Position numbers and translations under genes: made by a program. Under the pieces are notes generated by a model that saw only the letters and a list, made by a program, of their open reading frames with translations, made no database searches and was not told the DNA's origin. Positions 1 to 4,504 of a stretch of 5,761 nt of DNA are shown in pieces (position 1 is the first letter of the stretch; each line of letters opens with the position of its first letter). Origin of the DNA: Clostridiales bacterium (GTDB taxonomy: Bacteria; Bacillota; Clostridia; Oscillospirales; Oscillospiraceae); contig JAQXNP010000008.1 of the NCBI GenBank assembly GCA_029098065.1, positions 1-5,761 on the forward strand, in the 5' to 3' direction.

Positions 1-52
1 TTTTCTTTTCCAGGGAGGGCAGTTCCTCACATCCGCCCTCTGCAGGCGGTGG

Positions 53-331
53 TCACGCCCGGACAGACGCGCCGTCCGCGGCCAGCCGAAAGACCCTCTC
101 CACATCTTCCCGCTCGGCGTGGCCCTCGTGGACCTTCTCCCCGCCCACATAGTAGGTGGGGACAAAATAGTAGTCAAAGGTATCGGCATAGGCCGGCTCC
201 CGGGTCTCATCCACCATTTTGAAGGGGATCTCCCGCCACTCCGGGTGCTCCTCCAGCAGTTCCCTCTGGAATTTCAGCGCCAGGGTGCAGTGAGGGCACC
301 CGGCCATGACAAACAGCAGAATCTCTTTCAT
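53..331 (-). CDS. Small thioredoxin/glutaredoxin-fold protein with CPHC motif
   Basis: A 92-residue protein with the thioredoxin fold pattern: an N-terminal beta strand (MKEILLFVMAG), a redox motif C12-P13-H14-C15, a helix, and V57-P58-T59 with the probable cis-proline before a YYVGGEKV strand. It could act as a cytosolic thiol-disulfide reductase or thiol carrier; there is no signal peptide. The CPHC active site matches the DsbA type, but the length is that of a glutaredoxin. The start at 331 is preferred over an in-frame start at 409 because GAGGAG lies about 9 bp upstream, and the extra 26 residues would run into the intergenic gap and the xdhC end. It lies 43 bp downstream of the xdhC-like gene on the same strand, so it is probably the last visible gene of the SDMH accessory operon. 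A role in reducing a cysteine, persulfide or selenium intermediate is conjecture. Its true partner is unknown. Confidence 0.8.
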   Translation of the reverse strand: MKEILLFVMAGCPHCTLALKFQRELLEEHPEWREIPFKMVDETREPAYADTFDYYFVPTYYVGGEKVHEGHAEREDVERVFRLAADGASVRA

Positions 332-374
332 TGTCTCTGTCTCCTCTCTTTGCTGACAGCCCCGCCGGCCGCTC

Positions 375-1118
375 TCACTGCCGCCGGAAGGCCACCGTGA
401 TATGTCCACCGCAGATCATGCCCAGGTCGCCGCCGCTGGCCAGATCATAGCTCTTCTCCCCGGTCTCTCCGCCGCTCTCCCAGAGGGCCAGGGCATCCTG
501 CCCCACCTGGTACTCCACCCGTCCGCCGCCCACAGTGCCAATGGTGTGTCCGTCGGGATACACCAGCATCCAGGCTCCCGGCCCCCGGGGGGCGGAGCCC
601 GATTTGGCGGTGATGGTACACAGCACCCCGTGATCCGCCGCCGGCGGCGTCAGCGCGGGTCCCAGCCCGGCGCGGACCTGTATCAGCTGGGCGGCGATCT
701 CCACCGCGATCTCCGCCGGCGTCTGTCCCCCCAGGTCCAGCCCGATTGGGGCGTGGACGCTGTCCAGCCGTTCCCGGGACACCCCCGCCTCCTCCAGCGC
801 CTTCCGGGTGGCGGCCACCTTGCCCCGGCTGCCGATCATGCCCACGTAGGCGTACCGCCCCCGCAGGATCTGCTCCAGGCACGCCCGGTCCCAAGCGTGT
901 CCCCGGGTGAGGATGCAGAAAAAGTCGTCCGGCCGGGAGCCCAGCCGGGTCAGCGACGCCTCGAAGGGCCCCGCCATTGTCGCACAGCCGGGAAACCACT
1001 CCGGATCGGCGAACTCGGGCCGGTCATCCAGGACAGTGACCTGGAATTCCAGCAGAACGGCCACCTGGGCCAGGGCGCGGGACACATGTCCCCCGCCGCA
1101 GAGGATGAGCCGGGACAT
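375..1118 (-). CDS. XdhC/CoxI-family molybdenum hydroxylase accessory protein, domains in inverted order
   Basis: A 247-residue cytosolic protein. Residues about 3-145 match the Rossmann-like XdhC C-terminal domain: GGGHVSRAL at 8-16, TVLDDRPEF at 28-36, YVGMIGSRGK at 91-100 and HAPIGLDLGGQTPAEIAVEI at 122-141. Residues about 164-247 match the XdhC_CoxI domain: SGSAPRGPGAWML at 173-185, GTVGGGRVE at 194-202, and a terminal MICGG at 234-238. In the usual XdhC the CoxI domain comes first, so this protein looks circularly permuted. XdhC proteins bind molybdenum cofactor and deliver or sulfurate it for xanthine-dehydrogenase-like hydroxylases; here the likely client is a selenium-dependent hydroxylase. 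The start is supported by AAGGAGG at 1129-1135 with a 10-nt spacer. It lies 58 bp downstream of yqeB. Family assignment is secure; the exact client enzyme is inferred from context. Confidence 0.9.
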   Translation of the reverse strand: MSRLILCGGGHVSRALAQVAVLLEFQVTVLDDRPEFADPEWFPGCATMAGPFEASLTRLGSRPDDFFCILTRGHAWDRACLEQILRGRYAYVGMIGSRGKVAATRKALEEAGVSRERLDSVHAPIGLDLGGQTPAEIAVEIAAQLIQVRAGLGPALTPPAADHGVLCTITAKSGSAPRGPGAWMLVYPDGHTIGTVGGGRVEYQVGQDALALWESGGETGEKSYDLASGGDLGMICGGHITVAFRRQ

Positions 1119-1176
1119 CTATCATTCCCCTCCTTTACGCAGACGATCAATCAAGGAAAAATACTTTACAGAAAAT

Positions 1177-1989
1177 TCAGGTTGTTGTCGATCCCTGTCG
1201 TTCTCTCTCATGGGCAAACCGGAGCAGGCCCTCCAGCACCCCTCCGCCGATGGCCCGGGCCTTGTCCGAGACGGTGAAGCAGTGGCTCTCCTGACATCGG
1301 GGGTCGATGTCCCCCGCCTTCATCCCCGCCCGGACCCACTGTCCCGCCGGGAGCATCCCCCGGACGATACCGGTAAGCTGGGCCCGGGTCACAGTGCCGG
1401 CCACCCGGGCCACTTCCTGTCCCCGCTCCACCCGCTCCCCGATGGCGGCCAGGGGCTCAAAGGGCCCCTCGGCCCCCGCCCGGATGACCCGCTCCACGGT
1501 GTAGCCCCCCACGTCGCCGGGGACTCCGGTGTTGGGGATGGCGGACCCCCGGGTGATGACCCGCCCCAGGTCGTGGCCCCGCATGGTCTCGATGACGGCG
1601 TGGCAGTCCACCCCGGCGGTGAAGCCGGGGCCCAGCGCCAGCACGATGGGGGCGTCGTTGATCCGGGTGCCCAGGTTCCGTTTGGCCAGAATGGCGTCCA
1701 CCTCGGCGTCAAAGTCCATCGCCCGGCGGATCTCCGCCGCCGGGTCGGCCAGGACCGGCACCACACCGGCGGCCAGGGCTTCCCGGACCTCCGCCGCCCC
1801 GGCGCACCGCCGGGCGGTGATCCCTTCCACCGTGGTCTCCCCATCATAGATGGCCTGGGAAAAGGCCACCGTCCGCCGGACGGCGGTTGGCCGCTCCAGG
1901 TCGGTCATCACCACGGAAAATCCGCTGCGGAACAGCCGCACGGCGGTGCCGGTGGCCAGGTCTCCCGCTCCCTTGATCAAAACCAGCAT
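1177..1989 (-). CDS. yqeB: YqeB/EF2563-family selenium-dependent molybdenum hydroxylase accessory protein
   Basis: A 270-residue protein of the EF2563/YqeB family, a genomic marker of organisms that make labile-selenium molybdenum hydroxylases. Visible hallmarks are an N-terminal IKGAGDLATG nucleotide-binding-like turn at residues 5-14, ERPTAVRRTVAFSQA followed by YDGE, and a mid region LALGPGFTAGVDCHAVIET. These are followed by GSAIPNTGVPGDVGGYT, then a biotinyl/lipoyl-like stretch (GERVERGQEVARVAG) and a conserved end GDIDPRCQESHCFTVSDKA. The length is typical of the family. The molecular reaction is not established; a role in selenium or cofactor maturation is inferred from phylogenetic co-occurrence. 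The start at 1989 begins exactly at the conserved MLVLIKGAG strand. An upstream in-frame start at 2115 would add 42 low-complexity residues wholly inside yqeC. The gene overlaps the end of yqeC by 13 bp, suggesting translational coupling. Confidence 0.93.
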   Translation of the reverse strand: MLVLIKGAGDLATGTAVRLFRSGFSVVMTDLERPTAVRRTVAFSQAIYDGETTVEGITARRCAGAAEVREALAAGVVPVLADPAAEIRRAMDFDAEVDAILAKRNLGTRINDAPIVLALGPGFTAGVDCHAVIETMRGHDLGRVITRGSAIPNTGVPGDVGGYTVERVIRAGAEGPFEPLAAIGERVERGQEVARVAGTVTRAQLTGIVRGMLPAGQWVRAGMKAGDIDPRCQESHCFTVSDKARAIGGGVLEGLLRFAHERERQGSTTT

Positions 1990-2693
1990 GCTCCGCCCCG
2001 CTCCCTTTCCGAATAGCTGTGGACCGCCCCGTAAATCCCCCGTTCCGCCAGGAGGGCCCGGATCTCCTCTCCCGCCGCCCGGAGCTCCGGCGTGTCCGCC
2101 TTGTTCAGCAGGCACCGGAATTCCGCCCCGGGGGGCACGTCCTTCCGCCCTCCTTCGGGGCTGGCCAGGATCTCCGCCACATCCCCGGGCGTGATGAGGT
2201 GTTCCGGCCCCACCCGCAGCAGGGCCTCCACCCGCTCCGGCCGGTGGCAGGTCTCCGCCACCGGCTTTCCCAGGCAGTCCAGACCCGCCGCGGCGATGAC
2301 CGCGTCGGCGTTTCGGGGGATCACCGGCTCATGGTCCGCCGGTACTTTCAGGGGGAGGAGCCGGGCCCCGTCCGCCTCCGCCAGAACCAGATCGGCCAGT
2401 CCCGGCAGTGCTTCGGGGGGCACCGCCCCGGCCAGCTTGCCCGGCCTGTCCCAGCGGCCCAGGGTCACCGCCGGATGCCGGGCCAGCAGCCCGGGCAGCG
2501 CCGCCGGGTCATCGGTCAGCGGCAGCCGGGGATGGGGCATGATATGGGTGGTGGTGGTCACCAGCACCCGCCGCCCCGCCAGAGCCGCCTCATGGGCCAG
2601 GGCGTACAGGGTGGTGGTCTTTCCCCCGCCCCCCACCAGCGCCGCCAGCCGGCAGCGGTCCCGGTCCAGCTTCAGTTCGGTCCAGATCCCCAT
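1977..2693 (-). CDS. yqeC: YqeC-family selenium-dependent hydroxylase accessory protein (P-loop)
   Basis: A 238-residue protein with the YqeC signature: a glycine-rich P-loop VGGGGKTTTL at residues 20-29, VTTTTH at 45-50, and EADGARLLPLKVPADHEPVIP spread over 106-126, which is the family hallmark. NKAD at 197-200 resembles a GTPase base-recognition motif. It probably binds and hydrolyses a nucleotide during maturation of a selenium-dependent molybdenum hydroxylase; the precise step is unknown. The start at 2693 (MGIWTEL) is chosen because GGAG lies 7 nt upstream on the minus strand and because it is close to the P-loop, as usual in the family. A start at 2720 would add nine unsupported residues. 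It is the first gene of the operon, preceded by a promoter-like sequence and followed directly by yqeB in the order common for SDMH clusters. Confidence 0.92.
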   Translation of the reverse strand: MGIWTELKLDRDRCRLAALVGGGGKTTTLYALAHEAALAGRRVLVTTTTHIMPHPRLPLTDDPAALPGLLARHPAVTLGRWDRPGKLAGAVPPEALPGLADLVLAEADGARLLPLKVPADHEPVIPRNADAVIAAAGLDCLGKPVAETCHRPERVEALLRVGPEHLITPGDVAEILASPEGGRKDVPPGAEFRCLLNKADTPELRAAGEEIRALLAERGIYGAVHSYSERERGGACWF

Positions 2694-2741
2694 ATCACAT
2701 CTCCAGGCAAACATCCACACAGAAGTCTTACAGATAGAAAG

Positions 2742-2770
2742 AGTCTACCACATTTTCCCCCGGGGAGCAA
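2742..2770 (-). promoter_or_regulatory. Candidate promoter of the yqeC-yqeB-xdhC operon
   Basis: Read on the minus strand, TTGCTC (2770-2765), a 17-bp spacer and TAGACT (2747-2742) give a modest sigma-A-type promoter. Transcription would begin near 2735, leaving a leader of about 42 nt to the yqeC start. The -35 match is weak (3 of 6), and the spacer contains CCCCGGGG, a small palindrome, so the promoter may need help or be controlled. It lies back to back with the tadA promoter. Confidence 0.45.
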
Positions 2771-2800
2771 GCCGCCCCGGAGGGGCAGGCCTCATCCGCC

Positions 2801-2829
2801 TTGCAATCCGCCCGCCCCTGCCCTATAAT
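2801..2829 (+). promoter_or_regulatory. tadA promoter
   Basis: TTGCAA (2801-2806), an ideal 17-bp spacer and a perfect TATAAT (2824-2829). The start of transcription is expected near 2836. This gives a short 28-nt leader carrying AAGGAGG at 2848-2854, with a 9-nt spacer to the ATG at 2864. The arrangement fits constitutive housekeeping expression. Confidence 0.8.
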
Positions 2830-2863
2830 GGGATCATCACACACGGGAAGGAGGGATCGCCCC

Positions 2864-3316
2864 ATGACTCACGAGGACTATATGGCCCGGGCCCTGGTTC
2901 TGGCCCGGGAGGCCCTGGATGCCGGCGAGGTGCCTGTGGGCTGCGTCATCGTCTGGGAGGACGGGCGCATTGTGGGAGAGGGCCGCAACCGCCGGGAGGA
3001 GGACCGGGACGCCCTGGGCCACGCCGAACTGGCCGCCATCCGCATGGCCTGTGAGACGCTGGGAGGCTGGCGGCTCCAGCGCTCCACCCTGTATGTGACG
3101 CTGGAGCCCTGTCCCATGTGCGCCGGCGCCATTCTCAACGCCCGCATTCCGGAGGTCCGCTACGCCGCGAAAGATCCCCGTCTGGGTGCCTGCGGCTCGG
3201 TGCTCAATCTCTTCGAGGAGGATTTCGGCCATCACCCCCGCCTCTATCGGGGGCCTCTTGAGGAGGAAAGCAACCGCCTTCTTCGTGAATTTTTTACGAA
3301 ACTCCGCAGGAAATGA
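2864..3316 (+). CDS. tadA: tRNA-specific adenosine deaminase TadA
   Basis: A 150-residue zinc-dependent deaminase that converts adenosine 34 to inosine in the anticodon of tRNA-Arg(ACG), an essential decoding step. The deaminase core is intact: EVPVGCVIV at residues 22-30, G52-H53-A54-E55 with the zinc-binding His53 and the proton-shuttling Glu55, and P82-C83-P84-M85-C86 giving the two zinc cysteines, followed by AGAI. The C-terminal part (DPRLGACGSVLNL, then a helix ending in LRRK) is typical of bacterial TadA and distinguishes it from cytidine or guanine deaminases. Length is within the family norm. An upstream in-frame ATG at 2801 is rejected because it lies in the -35 box and would bypass the AAGGAGG site. 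It appears monocistronic, with its own promoter. In many Firmicutes tadA is followed by the SRP RNA gene and dnaX, which is not the case here. Confidence 0.97.
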   Translation: MTHEDYMARALVLAREALDAGEVPVGCVIVWEDGRIVGEGRNRREEDRDALGHAELAAIRMACETLGGWRLQRSTLYVTLEPCPMCAGAILNARIPEVRYAAKDPRLGACGSVLNLFEEDFGHHPRLYRGPLEEESNRLLREFFTKLRRK

Positions 3317-3360
3317 GAGATTCTTTTATGAGATTTAACATATTTGTAACAATTGCCTGT

Positions 3361-3388
3361 TTGTTTTTTAACAATCTTTTGGTATCTT
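3361..3388 (+). promoter_or_regulatory. Candidate promoter of small RNA copy A
   Basis: TTGTTT (3361-3366), a 16-bp spacer and an extended -10 TGG-TATCTT (3380-3388). Both hexamers are imperfect, but the position is conserved in copy B and the predicted start (about 3395) coincides with the conserved GCAAGAGACA. A dyad TTGTT-N4-AACAA (3361-3374) overlaps the -35 and spacer, so a repressor bound there would block RNA polymerase. Confidence 0.5.
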
Positions 3389-3394
3389 AATCCT

Positions 3395-3471
3395 TGCAAG
3401 AGACATCAACTTCTTTTCATTCTATCCTCCAATCCTTTGCAGAAAGGCGACGGCAAGGCCGCCGCCTTTTT
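3395..3471 (+). ncRNA. Putative small RNA A (tandem pair)
   Basis: The predicted transcript of about 77 nt starts after the candidate promoter and ends in an intrinsic terminator. Its 5' end can pair with the segment just before the terminator: T3394-G3400 with T3436-G3442, including two G-U pairs. This leaves a loop of about 35 nt that is pyrimidine-rich and contains TTCTTTTCATT and TCCTCC (3425-3430). TCCTCC is complementary to GGAGGA, the ribosome-binding-site core, so base-pairing repression of mRNAs is a reasonable hypothesis. The same layout recurs in copy B. The alternative is that only the terminator is real and serves tadA, 126 bp upstream; the duplicated promoter-leader module argues against that. 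No known RNA family is recognised. Confidence 0.55.
3443..3471 (+). terminator. Intrinsic terminator of small RNA A (and possibly tadA)
   Basis: Stem AAAGGCG-A-CGGC / GCCG-C-CGCCTTT with an internal A-C mismatch (3450 and 3462) and a three-base AAG loop, followed by TTTTT ending at 3471. It directly follows the last base of the conserved repeat (GCAG). Confidence 0.85.
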
Positions 3472-3539
3472 GTATTTCCCGTTTTACAGAAAGATGACAG
3501 CGAACCGAAAAGATTTAATTCTTTTGTAACAGTTTTTGT

Positions 3540-3568
3540 TTGGGTTGTTCACAACTCTTGGGTATGAT
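3540..3568 (+). promoter_or_regulatory. Candidate promoter of small RNA copy B
   Basis: TTGGGT (3540-3545), a 17-bp spacer and TATGAT (3563-3568, five of six consensus bases). A perfect dyad GTTGT-TC-ACAAC (3544-3555) lies in the -35/spacer region, matching the position of the dyad in copy A. The predicted start is near 3575, at the conserved CGCAAGAGACA. Confidence 0.55.
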
Positions 3569-3574
3569 AATACT

Positions 3575-3659
3575 CGCAAGAGACAGTTTCTTTTCATTTC
3601 ATTGTATCCTCTTTCCTTGCAGGACGGGCTGAGCGTCAGGAGCAGGCGCCCAGCCTTTT
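3575..3659 (+). ncRNA. Putative small RNA B (tandem pair)
   Basis: The predicted transcript of about 85 nt is paralogous to small RNA A. GCAAG (3576-3580) pairs with CTTGC (3616-3620). Compared with copy A, the last pair changes from G-U to G-C, a substitution that keeps the stem and so supports RNA-level selection. The loop carries TTCTTTTCATT and TATCCTCTTTCC (3605-3616), again able to pair with purine-rich ribosome binding sites and resembling the CCUCCUUU end of 16S rRNA. The terminator hairpin is unrelated in sequence to that of copy A. The transcript is inferred; no family is recognised. Confidence 0.55.
3627..3659 (+). terminator. Intrinsic terminator of small RNA B
   Basis: Stem GGCTG-A-GCG / CGC-C-CAGCC, with an A-C mismatch at 3632/3650 in the same relative style as the copy A hairpin, an 11-base loop, and TTTT at 3656-3659. 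The T-tract is short, so some read-through to the stronger hairpin at 3684 is possible. Confidence 0.7.
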
Positions 3660-3683
3660 CTGCGTCTTCCCCCTGAACATGAT

Positions 3684-3722
3684 TTGGGCGGCCCCGCTTT
3701 CCGGGGCCGCCCAATTATTTTT
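3684..3722 (+). terminator. Strong hairpin between small RNA B and the GNAT gene, possibly bidirectional
   Basis: A perfect 13-bp stem (3684-3696 with 3702-3714), TTGGGCGGCCCCG and its complement, closes a five-base CTTTC loop and is followed on the plus strand by TTATTTTT. It lies 12 bp past the stop codon of the minus-strand acetyltransferase. In that direction the stem is followed by ATCATG rather than a T-run, so termination of that gene may be less efficient. Confidence 0.85.
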
Positions 3723-3725
3723 CCG

Positions 3726-4328
3726 CTATTCCAGAACCCCCGCTGCCCGGAGAATCTCCCCATCCAGCTCCGGGAAGGGGATCACCGGCGGCTGACCGGG
3801 TCTGTGCGGCCCGATCAGCTTCTCCATCCACACCATGTTGTACCAGCGGCCGAACTTGTAGCCGCACTGGTGGAATTCCCCCACCATGGTATAGCCCAGA
3901 TGGGCGTGGAACTGGGCGCTGTTTTTCGTCAGATACTCATCTTCCGGCTCCGGGTACCCGATGCAGGCGTTCAGATTCAGGATGTTCTGGGCCCGGGAGA
4001 CATTTTCCAGCGCCTGATAGAGTTTTCTCCCCAGGCCGCCCCTCCGCTGATCCTCTCTCAGATAGATGGTGGTCTCCGCCCCCCAGTCATAGGCGGCCCG
4101 GCCCACAAAGGGGTGGGTGTAGACATACCCCAGGATCTCCCCGTCCCGCTGCGCCAGCAGGTAAGGATACTTTTTCAGAATCGTCTCCATCCGCCCCCGA
4201 AACTCCGCCAGAGTCGGAACGTCATACTCAAAGGTGATGGCGGTCTTCTCCACATAGGGCGCGTAGATCGCCAGCAGCTCCGCCGCGTCCTCCTCCGGCC
4301 GCGCCGTCCGGATCAGAAGTTCTCCCAT
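3726..4328 (-). CDS. GNAT N-acetyltransferase, phosphinothricin acetyltransferase-like
   Basis: A 200-residue cytosolic acetyltransferase. IRTARPEEDAAELLAIY at residues 6-22, T32-F33-E34-Y35 and the acetyl-CoA loop Q94-R95-R96-G97-G98-L99-G100 with RKLY define a GNAT domain. The later segment (NLNACIGYPEPEDE, N-S-A-Q-F-H-x-H-L-G-Y, then GYKFGRWYNMVWMEKLIG) is typical of the PAT/Bar/YwnH group, which acetylates amino groups of phosphinothricin, methionine sulfoximine or related amino-acid analogues. The natural substrate here is unknown. The C-terminal tail after WMEKLIG (about 30 residues) is longer than needed for the fold. The start at 4328 has AAGGCGG with an 8-nt spacer, and the conserved domain begins there. 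An upstream in-frame start at 4502 is rejected because it would translate through the promoter. It appears to be a single-gene unit. Confidence 0.9.
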   Translation of the reverse strand: MGELLIRTARPEEDAAELLAIYAPYVEKTAITFEYDVPTLAEFRGRMETILKKYPYLLAQRDGEILGYVYTHPFVGRAAYDWGAETTIYLREDQRRGGLGRKLYQALENVSRAQNILNLNACIGYPEPEDEYLTKNSAQFHAHLGYTMVGEFHQCGYKFGRWYNMVWMEKLIGPHRPGQPPVIPFPELDGEILRAAGVLE

Positions 4329-4379
4329 ATCGCTTTCCGCCTTTCCGGGGGCCGTGACGCTCCCACTTGGTCTGGAGCT

Positions 4380-4407
4380 ATTATACCGTCTCCCGGGATT
4401 TTTGCAA
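4380..4407 (-). promoter_or_regulatory. Promoter of the GNAT acetyltransferase gene
   Basis: On the minus strand, TTGCAA (4407-4402), a 16-bp spacer and a perfect TATAAT (4385-4380). Transcription should start near 4373, leaving a leader of about 45 nt before the ATG at 4328. The -35 hexamer is the same as that of tadA. Confidence 0.75.
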
Positions 4408-4444
4408 CCCGCCGTTCCCGTCATTTCCGGTCCCTTCGCCGAAA

Positions 4445-4490
4445 AAGGAAAAAATTTTTCCTTGACATCCCTCTGTCGCAGTGATAGTAT
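4445..4490 (+). promoter_or_regulatory. Promoter of the lysine-riboswitch operon with adjoining palindrome
   Basis: A consensus TTGACA (4462-4467), a 17-bp spacer and an extended -10, TGA-TAGTAT (4482-4490), predict a start near 4497, just before the riboswitch P1 stem. Directly upstream and touching the -35 is a near-perfect palindrome: AAGGAAAAA (4445-4453), one central A, then TTTTTCCTT (4455-4463). The A/T tracts could act as an UP element, or the palindrome could be an operator. Confidence 0.8.
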
Positions 4491-4504
4491 AACAGCCAAC
4501 AAAG

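Larger units (their letters stand above)
3331..3622 (+). repeat. Two diverged direct-repeat copies (3331-3442 and 3511-3622)
   Basis: Anchor words recur at an offset of 180 bp: AGATTTAA (3331/3511), TTGTAACA (3344/3524), GGTAT (3381/3561), GCAAGAGACA (3396/3576) and TTGCAG (3437 region/3617). TTCTTTTCATT and TATCCTC recur at offsets of 177 and 182 because of small indels. By eye, an ungapped comparison of the first 80 positions gives about two-thirds identity. Similarity stops where the individual terminator hairpins begin. The tract is strikingly AT-rich compared with the genes on both sides and has no plausible protein-coding frame. It makes up most of the gene-free stretch 3317-3725. Confidence 0.85.

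Noticed and set aside
1..30. Possible GTG start of a further minus-strand gene at 30
   Set aside because: GTG with a purine-rich GAGGGCGG upstream opens ten codons to the window edge, too short to support a gene call.
33..49. Hairpin CCGCC / GGCGG after the CPHC gene as a terminator
   Set aside because: Stem of five to six pairs with a bulge and no T-run on the minus strand.
402..1277. Long plus-strand open frames opposite the xdhC and yqeB genes
   Set aside because: They are antisense shadows of GC-rich genes: low-complexity proline/glycine/arginine-rich translations, no ribosome binding site, and no recognisable motifs, whereas the minus-strand frames carry clear family motifs.
2019..3054. 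Plus-strand frames opposite yqeC running into tadA
   Set aside because: Proline/arginine/serine-rich translations that would read through the tadA promoter; the real genes are unambiguous.
3331..3622. CRISPR array, integron attC sites or miniature transposon
   Set aside because: Only two diverged copies, no short identical repeats with unique spacers, no cas genes, no terminal inverted repeats and no target duplication.
3395..3660. SRP RNA (ffs/scr) downstream of tadA
   Set aside because: Expected from Firmicute gene order, but the conserved SRP Alu and helix 8 sequences are absent.
3684..4484. Plus-strand open frame opposite the acetyltransferase
   Set aside because: It begins within the terminator hairpin, lacks motifs, and is antisense to a clear GNAT gene.
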